Shown: positions 26,101 through 35,061, counted from the first letter of the stretch. The stretch: 64,000 nucleotides of DNA from DASVWZ01 sp963708575 (GCA_963708575.1 CAVPTB010000007.1:1984001-2048000), one strand, 5' to 3'. Program-made: numbers and translations. Notes: generated by a model from the sequence alone, not told the origin.

Positions 26101-26936
26101 TGAACGCCGCGATCGCGAGCCAGGAAAACATCTCGGCTGGTGCTTCGAGGGATACGTCGCTTCGTGACGATCCATTGACGGTGTGCGCGATTGGCGTCGT
26201 GGCTTATGTCATCGGTGACATGTTGCATGAAGGGGTGGGCCACGCCGCGCTAGCACTGTTGACGGGCCAGCATTCCGGCGTGTTGAGCACCGTAGCCTGG
26301 TCCAGTTCGTTCGATTCGCGATGGGTGGCCGCCGGTGGAACTCTGGTGAACTTGATTGCGGCGGGAGCTTTCTGGGGCATGATCCTTGCGGCAAAGGATG
26401 CGTCGGCAACCACAAGATTCTTTCTGCTGATCACCGCCGCGTTTAATTTATTCGATGGGACGGGCTATTTCTTCTTTTCCGGCGTCACGAATTTCGGGGA
26501 TTGGGCCGCAGTGATCGCAGGTATGCATCCGTACTGGATCTGGCGGACTGGGCTGGTGGTGGTCGGCATGGCCTCATACCTGGTTGCGATACGCCTCATC
26601 GGCAGCGGTCTGGTGAAGTACGTGGGTGTCCGATTGGATAACGACTCCAGACTGCGCAAGCTGACGGTACTTCCTTATATTTCAGCGGTTGTGCTGGCGG
26701 GCGTGGCCGGGCTGATGAATCCGCTTGGAATTCAGTTGGTATGGCAATCGGCACTGCCTTCCACCGCTGGCGCCAATTGCGGATTGCTGTGGATGAAGTA
26801 TTACATTCCGAAAGGAACATCACCAGCGAGACCATCGGAGGCGATTGGACGGAGTTATGCATGGATCGGCTTGGCGGCTGTGCTGACTCTTATCTTTGTG
26901 TTCGTGTTGGGACGTGGCATTACTTTGACGAGATAG
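26100..26936 (+). CDS. Polytopic membrane protein with HEGVGH motif, in ABC exporter operon
   Basis: 278-residue protein with about six or seven transmembrane helices. Within the first helix it has GDMLHEGVGHAALALLTG, reminiscent of the HELGH zinc motif of membrane-embedded M50 peptidases but with one extra residue between Glu and the second His; a later FNLFDGTGYFF could supply the Asp. I do not recognise a characterised family. It is translationally coupled to the ATPase gene and about 60 nt before the permease gene, so it probably works with the exporter, either as a second membrane component or as a protease. Both roles are inference. Confidence 0.75.
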   Translation: MNAAIASQENISAGASRDTSLRDDPLTVCAIGVVAYVIGDMLHEGVGHAALALLTGQHSGVLSTVAWSSSFDSRWVAAGGTLVNLIAAGAFWGMILAAKDASATTRFFLLITAAFNLFDGTGYFFFSGVTNFGDWAAVIAGMHPYWIWRTGLVVVGMASYLVAIRLIGSGLVKYVGVRLDNDSRLRKLTVLPYISAVVLAGVAGLMNPLGIQLVWQSALPSTAGANCGLLWMKYYIPKGTSPARPSEAIGRSYAWIGLAAVLTLIFVFVLGRGITLTR

Positions 26937-26995
26937 GGCCGATGCAGCGCACAGCGACATCCGCTCGCGCCTACATCATTAACAGGAGATCAAAA

Positions 26996-27805
26996 ATGGC
27001 AACCGCTATGGCATACAGCACGCAGACTTCGGCGCCATCAAGCAGAGTAGTGAACATCTACTTAAAAGAAGCGAAATACGAGTTTCTGAAGAATCTTCGA
27101 CTGCGAACCTATTCGCTGTCGGTGGTGATGTTTCCGGTGATGTTCTACGTTCTGTTCGGGCTGGTGTTGAACCGGGGAGAGATGATCGGCGACACGCGGT
27201 TCACGACTTATCTGCTCTCGACATACGGAACTTTCGGAGTGATGGGAGCATCGCTGTTCGGCACGGCGGCGGGACTCGCAGCGGAGCGCGGCTTGGGCTG
27301 GCTGCAAGTGAAACGGGCGAGCCCCATGCCTCCATTCGCATATTTCTTCGGGAAAGTGATGATGAGCGTTATTTTCAGTACCACGGTTGTACTGGCACTG
27401 CTGGCGTTGGGAGTGGGCCTCGGCGGTGTGCGGTTATCCCTGGCGGAAGGGATAAAACTGGTCTCTACTTTGATGGCAGGATCACTTCCCTTTTGTGCGA
27501 TGGGGATGGCGCTCGGATATTTCACGGGGCCGAATTCGGCAACCGGGGTGATCAACCTGATTTATCTTCCGCTTTCGTTTCTCTCTGGCCTATGGGTGCC
27601 GTTGATGTTCTTGCCGAAGGTTCTCCGGCAATTTGCGCACGCCTTGCCACCTTATCATCTGGCGCAGTTGGCATTAAGCACGGTGGGTGCGGGGGCTCAC
27701 GAATCAAACTGGGGACACTGGGGCTACCTGGCCGGGTTCTCGCTGTTTTGCCTGGGGGTGGCGAAGCTCGGCTTTCAGCGGGATGAAGGAAAGATGTATG
27801 GTTGA
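26996..27805 (+). CDS. ABC-2-type transporter permease
   Basis: 269-residue exporter membrane subunit with about six transmembrane helices. Start chosen at 26996 (MATAMAYSTQTS) because AGGAG lies 7 nt upstream; the frame can extend back to 26741 over the previous gene but this is unlikely. Family signs: YLKEAKYEFLKNLRLRTYSL before the first helix, and PLSFLSGLWVPLMFLPKVLRQFAHALPPYHL near the end, typical of ABC-2/LnrN-like permeases. It partners the ATPase at 25156. Confidence 0.9.
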   Translation: MATAMAYSTQTSAPSSRVVNIYLKEAKYEFLKNLRLRTYSLSVVMFPVMFYVLFGLVLNRGEMIGDTRFTTYLLSTYGTFGVMGASLFGTAAGLAAERGLGWLQVKRASPMPPFAYFFGKVMMSVIFSTTVVLALLALGVGLGGVRLSLAEGIKLVSTLMAGSLPFCAMGMALGYFTGPNSATGVINLIYLPLSFLSGLWVPLMFLPKVLRQFAHALPPYHLAQLALSTVGAGAHESNWGHWGYLAGFSLFCLGVAKLGFQRDEGKMYG

Positions 27806-27844
27806 TTTCGCGGGACGTTCCAGAATTTGGCGAGCCTAACCCCA

Positions 27845-28960
27845 ATGAGACTACTGCCGGACAAACACGATCACGGATGGGCACCTTACACATGGCTTGC
27901 CTATTTCGGGTTCTTCTTCATAGAACCGATCGTCGACCACGCCGGGTTGAAGAAGTGGCTGGTGGTGGGCCTGGGCACCATAACGTTCCTGGTCCTCTAC
28001 TTCGGGTTTTTCTGGCTGCCGAAGCGCTGGCAGCGGGTCGATCTCGCGATCATGGTTCTGGTGGGGATCGGATACGGTGTGTACAACGGCGAATCGGCCT
28101 GCTTCTTTATTTACGCAGCGGCTTTCGTGCCTTACGCGTTTGAGAAGGAGTGGAATGCACTTCTAGGCATGGCAGGGATTTCGCTGATCGCCATCGCGCT
28201 GTGGTGGTGGCTGCACGCGCCGGTTTGGACGCTGATCTACTCGGCTGGGCTGCCGCTGGTGGTGGGAGGAAGCAACATCTTCTTTGCGTCGCGGGAACGC
28301 ATGTACGACAAACTGCGGATGGCCAACGACGAGATTGAGCACCTGGCAAAGGTGGCGGAAAGAGAACGAATTGCGCGGGACCTGCACGACGTTTTGGGGC
28401 ACACGCTGTCGGTCATAATTTTGAAGTCGGAACTCGCCGGCAAACTGATCGATCGCGATCCCCAACGCGCTAAGGCCGAAATTGGTGACGTAGAGCAGAC
28501 CTCGCGGGCCGCTCTGGCCGAGGTTCGCAGCACCATCCGCGGGTATCGCAAAACCACGCTGGAAGACGAACTGAAGCAGGCCGCGTCGATGCTGAAACTC
28601 GCAGGGGTTCAAGTCAATAAAGAAACAGCCGAACTACCTTTGACCCCGGTGCAGGAGAGCGTTCTGGCTCTGGTGGTGCGTGAAGCCGTCACTAATGTCG
28701 TTCGCCACGCCGCAGCGCACAATTGCAGAGTCCGTCTGGCTCAACTCGACGGCCGATGTGTGCTGGAGGTGCACGACGACGGTTGCGGGGGATCACGGGA
28801 AGAAGGAAATGGTCTGCGCGGCATGCGGGAGCGGGTGGAAGCTTTAGGCGGAACGCTGCAGCACGACACCAGCGTGGGAACCAGGCTCACCATCGAGCTT
28901 CCACTCACTTTGCCTGGCACGAATACAAATCATGAATCCTGCAGTAAAAGACAGTCGTAA
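27845..28960 (+). CDS. DesK/LiaS-like sensor histidine kinase
   Basis: 371-residue membrane kinase. Five or so hydrophobic helices occupy residues 15-150 with almost no external loop, as in membrane-sensing DesK-type kinases. The HisKA_3 motif ERERIARDLHDVLGHTLSV contains the phospho-acceptor at about H181, followed by an HATPase domain (LALVVREAVTNVVRHA, DDGCGG, GNGLRGMRERVEALGG). ATG at 27845 is preferred over TTG at 27827. Its end overlaps the response-regulator gene by 29 nt. Likely senses membrane state and controls the adjacent exporter. Confidence 0.9.
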   Translation: MRLLPDKHDHGWAPYTWLAYFGFFFIEPIVDHAGLKKWLVVGLGTITFLVLYFGFFWLPKRWQRVDLAIMVLVGIGYGVYNGESACFFIYAAAFVPYAFEKEWNALLGMAGISLIAIALWWWLHAPVWTLIYSAGLPLVVGGSNIFFASRERMYDKLRMANDEIEHLAKVAERERIARDLHDVLGHTLSVIILKSELAGKLIDRDPQRAKAEIGDVEQTSRAALAEVRSTIRGYRKTTLEDELKQAASMLKLAGVQVNKETAELPLTPVQESVLALVVREAVTNVVRHAAAHNCRVRLAQLDGRCVLEVHDDGCGGSREEGNGLRGMRERVEALGGTLQHDTSVGTRLTIELPLTLPGTNTNHESCSKRQS

Positions 28961-29564
28961 GAAAATTCGAGTCATCGTGGCAGAAGACCAGGGCATGGTG
29001 CTGGGTGCCTTGGCTGCGCTGCTCGAGATCGAGGGAGACATTTCCGTCGTCGCCAAGTGCAAGGATGGTTCTGAAGCCCTCGAGGCGGTATTGGCGGAGC
29101 GCCCAGATGTGTTCATCACCGACATCGAAATGCCGAAGATGACCGGTCTCGATGTTGCCGCAGAGTTACGGCGTCAGCGGATAGGCACGCGAGTCATCAT
29201 TCTTACTACGTTCGCACGTTCTGGCTATTTGCGGCGCGCCCTTGATGCCGGAGCCTCCGGCTATTTGCTCAAAGACATGCGCGCCGAGGAATTGGCAGAC
29301 GCGGTCCGCCGAGTCACTCAGGGGTTACGGGTGATCGATCCGGAACTGGCGACGGAGGCATGGGCCGAACCGGATCCGCTGACTGATCGTGAACGGCAGG
29401 TTCTTCGCCTCGCGGGCGACGGAATGGGTAGTGGTGATATCGCGGTGGAACTGAGTCTTTCCGAGGGCACGGTGCGGAATTACTTATCGGAGGCCATCAG
29501 CAAGTTGGGGGCGAATAACCGCGTGGAAGCGGCGCGTATCGCTCGCACGAAAGGGTGGCTGTGA
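28932..29564 (+). CDS. NarL/DesR-family response regulator
   Basis: 210-residue regulator. Receiver domain: acidic pair in VIVAEDQGMVLG, phospho-acceptor D64 in VFITDIEMPKMTG, switch Thr in IILTTFARSGYL and Lys in YLLKDM. The C-terminal LuxR-type HTH is LTDREREVL-like (LTDRERQVLRLAGDGMGSGD, LSLSEGTVRNYLSEAISKLG). It overlaps the kinase gene and is the last gene of the exporter operon. It probably activates the operon upstream. Confidence 0.93.
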   Translation: MNPAVKDSRKKIRVIVAEDQGMVLGALAALLEIEGDISVVAKCKDGSEALEAVLAERPDVFITDIEMPKMTGLDVAAELRRQRIGTRVIILTTFARSGYLRRALDAGASGYLLKDMRAEELADAVRRVTQGLRVIDPELATEAWAEPDPLTDRERQVLRLAGDGMGSGDIAVELSLSEGTVRNYLSEAISKLGANNRVEAARIARTKGWL

Positions 29565-29626
29565 AGTTCGACGGCAAGAAGTTTTGATAGTCGACATTCA
29601 TAGGCCTCCTCTCGGCAGTTCGCAAT

Positions 29627-29821
29627 TCAGTCTTTCGGAATTGAGTGTCGTAAGCGATTGCGCCGCAATCCATTCTCTCGTTGCTCGAGAGCGCTGTTGA
29701 GTTCTTCCACGAGGCCCGATAATCGAGCCGGATCTGTTTCGAGCATGATGGCCTGACACAGTTCCTTCCATCGTACTTCGCACATCAGATAGTCAGCCCT
29801 CCTCTCTTCGAATTTATTCAT
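29627..29821 (-). CDS. Small hypothetical helical protein (64 aa)
   Basis: 64 residues, highly charged and predicted helical (MNKFEERRADYLMCEVRWKE, LCQAIMLETDPARLSGLVEE). The central LC-x2-I-x2-E-x-D-x3-L-x2-LV-x-EL pattern matches the 51-residue protein at 6078-6233, so I treat it as a member of a small paralogous family. GAGAGGAGGGC precedes the start region on the minus strand. Function unknown. Confidence 0.6.
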   Translation of the reverse strand: MNKFEERRADYLMCEVRWKELCQAIMLETDPARLSGLVEELNSALEQRENGLRRNRLRHSIPKD

Positions 29822-29985
29822 TTCAAGGAATGAAATTGCACACTCAAGGCCAAAACCTGAACTCTTAGACTTACGGAGAAATCCACAGATGGAGAGGCAG
29901 AAACTCCCCTTCTGGGCCTGAACTTTTTTCTAAATGATTTTCTGTATTGGACTTCCCCCAACCCTGTAGCCTCATTCACTTACAC

Positions 29986-30013
29986 TTGACGCGGCCATTT
30001 TCTCGAGTAGAAT
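29986..30013 (+). promoter_or_regulatory. Sigma-70-type promoter of TPR gene
   Basis: TTGACG (29986-29991) and TAGAAT (30008-30013) with a 16-bp spacer, about 80 nt before the chosen start codon at 30092. Confidence 0.5.
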
Positions 30014-30091
30014 TCACACAACTTGACAGAGGCTGTTAAAAGCCATTTGTCTGACCCCGTAAGTGATGTGCATCGTCAGGAGGCACACGCT

Positions 30092-31084
30092 ATGTTTTCC
30101 CGCCTGATCGCTGGTTTCGCTTCTCTGGTTGTTCTGTCGCCACTCACTGTTTTCGCTCAAGGTGGGATGGATTCAGGAAACGTGAATGTCCGTGTCACCT
30201 ACGCCAACGGGCGACGCTGCACAGACCCGGTACGAATTCAGTTGATGGATGCCTCCGGGGAGGGGTCCATCTCCGATGCCTATTCCAATGACGCCGGGAT
30301 GGCTGAGTTTTCCGGTCTGCGACTCGGCAATTACCACGTCCTGGTTTCGGGGGACAGCATCGACACCGCCGATAGCGGAACATTCAATGTGGATGCACGC
30401 AAGGTGAGTCAGTTCGTCTACGTTACGGTAAAGAAGAAGGGCGAAGACGATCGCGCGAAAACGGGTCAGAAAGGACCATCCATCGCCGCCGTTGATCTGA
30501 ACATCCCAGATCGGGCGCGCAAGGAATTTGATAAAGCCAGTGATCTGATCGCTAAGCAAAACTGGAAAAAAGCGATTGAATTTCTCAAGAAGGCTTTGGA
30601 TATTTATCCCAAGTACGCTGCGGCCTACAACAATCTTGGAGTGGCTTACGGGAAGACCGGAGACCGTCCGGGCGAACGCGTTGCGTTACTGCAAGCAGTC
30701 AACCTGAACGACCGGTTCGCGGCTGCCTATGTGAATCTCGCCAAGATGGATATCGTGGACCACAACTTTCCGGAGGCAGAAAGTTTTCTGGGACGCGCTA
30801 CCACCGCCGACCCCACCGACTCCCACACCGTTCTGCTACTGGCCAACGTCCAACTTCTCGACCAGCACTACGACGAGGTGATTTCAAATTGCCGGAAACT
30901 TCACTCCTCGCCGCAGGATCCTCATGCCCTGGTTCACTACATCGCGGCACGCGCCTTCGAACATCAGAACCGGCCCAAAGAGGCGTTCGGAGAACTCCAG
31001 ACTTTTTTGCAAGAAGAACCAGACGGGCCTCGGGCCGACGCGGTACGCAGGGAGATTACCCACATGCAGGCCTCGATACAATGA
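30092..31084 (+). CDS. Secreted TPR-repeat protein
   Basis: 330-residue protein starting at 30092 (MFSRLIAGFASLVVLSPLTVFAQ), which has AGGAGG 8 nt upstream and a clear signal peptide. Residues about 30-120 form a carboxypeptidase-regulatory-like beta domain (VNVRVTYANGRRCTDPVRIQ, GMAEFSGLRLGNYHVLVSG). From about residue 145 there are four or five TPR repeats (RKEFDKASDLIAKQNWKKAI, YNNLGVAYGKTGDRPGERVA). Such two-part proteins are frequent in acidobacteria; function unknown, probably a periplasmic or surface scaffold. Confidence 0.83.
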   Translation: MFSRLIAGFASLVVLSPLTVFAQGGMDSGNVNVRVTYANGRRCTDPVRIQLMDASGEGSISDAYSNDAGMAEFSGLRLGNYHVLVSGDSIDTADSGTFNVDARKVSQFVYVTVKKKGEDDRAKTGQKGPSIAAVDLNIPDRARKEFDKASDLIAKQNWKKAIEFLKKALDIYPKYAAAYNNLGVAYGKTGDRPGERVALLQAVNLNDRFAAAYVNLAKMDIVDHNFPEAESFLGRATTADPTDSHTVLLLANVQLLDQHYDEVISNCRKLHSSPQDPHALVHYIAARAFEHQNRPKEAFGELQTFLQEEPDGPRADAVRREITHMQASIQ

Positions 31085-31100
31085 GGCCGCGAGGGGGCAA

Positions 31101-31289
31101 CTAGATTAGACCGCCGGTCTGGACGGTCAGGATGTTTAAGGCCGACTCCAACTTTTCGATGGCCGCGGCCAGTTCCGGGTTCTTTCCGATTTTTTCCTGA
31201 AGATTGATCAGCAGTTCGTGGGCGCCGGAAACGTGTTCAACCGCGGGAGCCGGTCCGGCATTCTGCTTCGGTTGATTGTCTGATGGCAT
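31101..31289 (-). CDS. Small hypothetical protein (62 aa)
   Basis: 62 residues from ATG at 31289, preceded by CAGGAGGAACACC (good SD). The N-terminal half is Pro/Gln/Ala rich; the C-terminal half is an amphipathic helix pair (AHELLINLQEKIGKNPELAA, AIEKLESALNILTVQ). Function unknown. The longer frame from 31388 has no SD. Confidence 0.6.
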   Translation of the reverse strand: MPSDNQPKQNAGPAPAVEHVSGAHELLINLQEKIGKNPELAAAIEKLESALNILTVQTGGLI

Positions 31290-31403
31290 GGTGTTCCTCC
31301 TGGTATCCGGCGTGCCTCTGTTCGTAGTGCTGGCATGATTATAGTATTGCAGCCACGGGATCGCGGCCGCGATTGCCGATTTCGACAATTATCAGGATCG
31401 ACG

Positions 31404-33137
31404 ATGACGACGCCGGACACCAGGCAGACTCCAGACGCACTCTCACCGGACAATCCACAACATACCGCGACCACGATTCAACAGATGGGAGTGGAGGCGG
31501 CAAGCGCCGCATTATTGCAGATGACCTTCGAGGAACAGCAGATCCTGTATCCGCTGCTTTCGACTGAATTTGCCGCTCGCCTGCTTCCCCACTTTCCCTA
31601 CTACCACGCCTACGTTTTGCTGCATACCAGAACGACCGAAGACATTCGAGAAATTATCGACATACTGGATCCCGCGGAACGCGTTCGCTTCTTCGACGAA
31701 CTTCCCGAAGAAGCCTGGCGCCGGTTGATGACGGAACTGGGAGAGAAGGTTACGGAGGAGGACTCCCTTGCCGCGGAAGCTGCTCCGCCCCGTCCTGTGC
31801 CGCGCGTGGAACCTCGCGTCACGCCGGTTGTCGAGGTCGGGGAATCCATTCTGGAAGCGCGTGACGTCGAGAAGAATTTCGTTCAGCCGGATGGCCGTCA
31901 GGTCCAGGTGATCGCGCCTACTACGCTGGCGCTGGAGTCGGGCATCATTATTGCTCTGCTGGGCGCGTCAGGATCCGGGAAGTCTACGCTCTTGCGCATC
32001 CTGGCCGGGCTCACCCATCCTTCGGCGGGAGATGTGTTGTGGCACGGAAAGCCCTTGCGCGACAGCCGCCCCAACGTCGGAATCGTATTCCAGAGCTTTG
32101 CGTTGTTTCCCTGGCTCACCGTACTCGACAATGTTGAGGCGCCGCTGATCGCAAAAGGGATGGTCCACGCCGAACGCCACCCGCGTGCTTTGCGTGCTCT
32201 GGACGTGGTGGGACTGAAGGGGTTCGAGAGCGCATTCCCGAAGGAACTCTCCGGGGGCATGAAACAGCGCGTCGGCTTTGCACGCGCTCTCGCGGTTGAG
32301 CCGGAAGTTTTATTCATGGACGAACCGTTCTCCGCGCTGGACGTTCTTACGGCAGAGAACCTGCGCAGCGAGCTTCTAGAACTGTGGCTGGAGAAGAAGA
32401 TTCCTACGCGCAGTATTTTTCTGGTGACACACAATATCGAGGAAGCGGTCCTGCTGGCAGACCGGGTGGTTGTGCTGGGAAGAAATCCGGCGAAGATTCG
32501 TGCCGATTTCCGGATCGGTTTGCCTCATCCGCGCGAACGCAGTTCCGCCGAATTTCTTCTTTACGTTGACTACATTTACAAGGTCATGACCCGTCCGCAG
32601 ATGGAGCACACGTTGCCGACAACGCAGCGCGTGGCGAAGGCTCCGTACCAAATGCTGCCACACGCTCGGCCAGGAAGCATCGCGGGATTGATCGAAGTGT
32701 TGGCGGACCGCGAAGGCGCCGACGAACTCTATCACGTGGCAGAAGAGTTGATGATGGAGGTTGACGACCTGCTCCCTATCGTAGAAGCTGCGACCCTGCT
32801 GGGATTCGCCGCCTCCTATCATGGAGACGTCGAACTGACACCGGCAGGAAAGGCCTTTGCGGAAGCAGACATCGCTACGAGGAAGAATTTATTCCGTCAG
32901 GCCGCGCTCGCTCACGTCCCTCTGCTGCAACAGATTCAAGTGACGCTGCAAACCAAATCTGACGGGGCTATGCCCCTCGAGTTCTATCGCGATCTGGTGG
33001 AGCGTTATTTTCCGGAAAACGAAATTCAGGCACAGCTGGACACGATCCTGTATTGGGGCCGCTACGCCGAACTTTTCGAATACGATGCCGAATCCGAAAG
33101 ACTGAGGCTCAGAGGCCGTGGGACCGAGGGCCATTGA
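31404..33137 (+). CDS. ABC ATP-binding protein fused to MgtE_N-like and AAA-associated domains
   Basis: 577-residue cytoplasmic protein, start at 31404 (MTTPDTRQTPDALSPDN). Residues about 30-115 resemble the MgtE N-terminal superhelical domain (ALLQMTFEEQQILYPLLSTE, IREIIDILDPAERVRFFDEL). The central ATPase is of the nitrate/sulfonate type: Walker A LGASGSGKST, LSGGMKQRVGFARAL, VLFMDEPFSALD, IFLVTHNIEEAV. The last 150 residues match the AAA-associated C-terminal domain of some NrtD-like proteins (GSIAGLIEVLADREGADELY). No permease or binding protein lies beside it, so its partner must be encoded elsewhere. Confidence 0.85.
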   Translation: MTTPDTRQTPDALSPDNPQHTATTIQQMGVEAASAALLQMTFEEQQILYPLLSTEFAARLLPHFPYYHAYVLLHTRTTEDIREIIDILDPAERVRFFDELPEEAWRRLMTELGEKVTEEDSLAAEAAPPRPVPRVEPRVTPVVEVGESILEARDVEKNFVQPDGRQVQVIAPTTLALESGIIIALLGASGSGKSTLLRILAGLTHPSAGDVLWHGKPLRDSRPNVGIVFQSFALFPWLTVLDNVEAPLIAKGMVHAERHPRALRALDVVGLKGFESAFPKELSGGMKQRVGFARALAVEPEVLFMDEPFSALDVLTAENLRSELLELWLEKKIPTRSIFLVTHNIEEAVLLADRVVVLGRNPAKIRADFRIGLPHPRERSSAEFLLYVDYIYKVMTRPQMEHTLPTTQRVAKAPYQMLPHARPGSIAGLIEVLADREGADELYHVAEELMMEVDDLLPIVEAATLLGFAASYHGDVELTPAGKAFAEADIATRKNLFRQAALAHVPLLQQIQVTLQTKSDGAMPLEFYRDLVERYFPENEIQAQLDTILYWGRYAELFEYDAESERLRLRGRGTEGH

Positions 33138-33147
33138 AATGTAGCTT

Positions 33148-33166
33148 GGGCGCGGGTGACGCGCCC
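33148..33166. terminator. GC-rich hairpin between convergent genes
   Basis: 7-bp stem GGGCGCG / CGCGCCC with loop GGTGA, between the ends of the ABC fusion gene and the phosphofructokinase gene. There is no strong T-run, so termination may be partly Rho-dependent. Confidence 0.4.
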
Positions 33167-33185
33167 TCGGCCACACTTGAACGCT

Positions 33186-34391
33186 CTACCCTTCGCTGGT
33201 CATGATGAATAGCGGCTTCATCTCGAAGCTGCTGTAATGCGGACGCAGCCGTTCCACGTTGTAATGTTCCTTCACATTCACGACTTTCTTGGTGGAGGTA
33301 ACGGCATCGACCGGCATGTTGTCGTAGCGTCCGTTCTTCAATACCACCAGGCGGCCATGGACTCTGCTCAAGAGCAGGTCGAGCGCAAGATTGCCGAACG
33401 CCATGGGCGCGATGGAATCGATGGCGTCAGGGTCGCCGCAACGCACCAGGTATCCCAGCTTCTGATTGATCACTTCAATCGCCTTGCCGTTGTTGTATTT
33501 CGGGGATAGTTCTCTGAGCTTCTCTGAAACCAGGTCACCGATCCCTCCCAGCTTTTTATGGCCGTAAGCATCGGTGGTTTCTTCCTGATAAATCATGTCT
33601 CCGCCTTCAAACATCGCGCCTTCGGAAACCAGGACGACCGAGTAACGGCTGGGATTTTTTCGCCGGTCCGAGATGAGCAACTCCGTCAATTGCTCGATAT
33701 TGAAGCGGTGCTCCGGAATAACACAGCGATTCGCGGCTCCCGCCATGGTCGGCAACATGGCCGTAAAGCCCGCATAACGCCCGAATACCTCCAGCACCAG
33801 AAAACGTTCGTGTGAGCCAGCCGAAGTGCGCAGACTGTTGGTCATTTGAATGGTGCGGGTAACGCATGTGCTGAAACCGATGCAATAGTCCGTCCCGGGG
33901 ACATCGTTGTCCATCGTCTTGGGAATTGCGATCACTTTCACGCCTTCCTGGTACAGGCGGACGCCGTAGCTCAGCGTATCGTCGCCACCAATGGGAATGA
34001 GATAGTCGATGCCCAGCCATTCCAAATTTTTCAGGACCTCGGGCGTGAGATCGTTCTTTTCCGCGTTATAGATGCTCTGCAAATGCTTCGGTACCGAGGC
34101 CTTCTTAACCTTACTGGGATTTGTGCGGGACGAATGCAGGAAGGTTCCGCCGGTGCGTCCGGCACGATTTACGAGATCTTCGGTGAGGGTGAGGAAGTTA
34201 TCGTGATTGTCAGCATCTTTTTCGCGAATGACTTCGGTGATGCCCGCCCAGCCACGGCGAAGACCTACCACTTGATAGCCTTCCCGCAAAGCACGAATCG
34301 TAACCGCCCGAATCGCCGGATTCAGGCCCGGAACATCGCCGCCCCCGGTAAGAATTCCAATGACACCTTTCGCTTTGTTGACATTCGACAT
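33186..34391 (-). CDS. 6-phosphofructokinase, PPi-type signatures
   Basis: 401-residue glycolytic enzyme phosphorylating fructose 6-phosphate. The nucleotide/PPi-binding loop near the N terminus is ILTGGGDVPGLN. At residues 135-138 the sequence is GGDD, and at 157-163 PKTMDND. In ATP-dependent PFKs these sites are GGDG and PGTIDND; the Asp and Lys substitutions are the classical determinants of pyrophosphate use. So a PPi-dependent enzyme (or a group III enzyme derived from one) is predicted. An inorganic pyrophosphatase gene lies 800 nt away. ATG at 34391 has a weak AAGGA-type SD. Confidence 0.9.
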   Translation of the reverse strand: MSNVNKAKGVIGILTGGGDVPGLNPAIRAVTIRALREGYQVVGLRRGWAGITEVIREKDADNHDNFLTLTEDLVNRAGRTGGTFLHSSRTNPSKVKKASVPKHLQSIYNAEKNDLTPEVLKNLEWLGIDYLIPIGGDDTLSYGVRLYQEGVKVIAIPKTMDNDVPGTDYCIGFSTCVTRTIQMTNSLRTSAGSHERFLVLEVFGRYAGFTAMLPTMAGAANRCVIPEHRFNIEQLTELLISDRRKNPSRYSVVLVSEGAMFEGGDMIYQEETTDAYGHKKLGGIGDLVSEKLRELSPKYNNGKAIEVINQKLGYLVRCGDPDAIDSIAPMAFGNLALDLLLSRVHGRLVVLKNGRYDNMPVDAVTSTKKVVNVKEHYNVERLRPHYSSFEMKPLFIMTSEG

Positions 34392-34572
34392 GCGGAAGTC
34401 CTTTATAGATAGTGATGTATGAGGTCTAGCAGATAATTCTATAAGAGTGGAGTTGCTGCGCGATATGACAAATTGCGGGTTTTCCGTGGTTGCGAAGATG
34501 AAAACTCCGGCCTGTTGGCGTTAAATTGTTACTGCTGCATCTATCGTATTCGCCACTCCTCGGAGGATCCCC

Positions 34573-35061
34573 ATGGGACTACGCCGACTGTTCACTCCGT
34601 TTTTGTTCTTCGCATTTGTCATTCCTCTTTGCGGGCAAGTTCAGCTGCACTCTGAGGTTCAATCTCTGCTGGAGTCGGCAAGTCACGCGCTGGATCGCTG
34701 GCACCAGCTCGCGCCCAAAGTTCACTGCGAGGATGCGACTCAAACCCAGTTTCGAGATGCCTGCAAGCTCGACGTGCTCACCGTGGGACAACGGGTTCAG
34801 GAAGCGCAGACGCAAATCGCGCACTACCGACAGCTGTCCGCCCCAGAGCTCGTCGATTTATTCGATGCCTATGAAAGTTTTCGGAGAGTTATGGAAGTCG
34901 TGGACAATTTGAATTACGCTCCCGATTCTTACGGTGAACAAAATCGGCGAGTATTCGCCGAAGCTTACAACACCTTCGTGAAAGTCAACGGCTGGTTTGG
35001 GGGCGTAGTGAGAATCAGCATCCAGAACACCGTGAACTGTTCCGGACGCACGCATACCTAA
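34573..35061 (+). CDS. Hypothetical secreted protein
   Basis: 162 residues with a signal peptide (MGLRRLFTPFLFFAFVIPLCGQ), then a mostly helical body (VQSLLESASHALDRWHQLAP, QRVQEAQTQIAHYRQL) with a Cys pair (HCEDATQTQFRDACKLD) and another near the C terminus. No family recognised. CGGAGG lies 7 nt upstream of the ATG. Monocistronic between divergent PFK and the pyrophosphatase gene. Confidence 0.75.
   Translation: MGLRRLFTPFLFFAFVIPLCGQVQLHSEVQSLLESASHALDRWHQLAPKVHCEDATQTQFRDACKLDVLTVGQRVQEAQTQIAHYRQLSAPELVDLFDAYESFRRVMEVVDNLNYAPDSYGEQNRRVFAEAYNTFVKVNGWFGGVVRISIQNTVNCSGRTHT

Noticed and set aside
26741..26995. Extended N terminus of the ABC-2 permease
   Set aside because: It overlaps the preceding membrane-protein gene in another frame; the ATG at 26996 has AGGAG at proper spacing.
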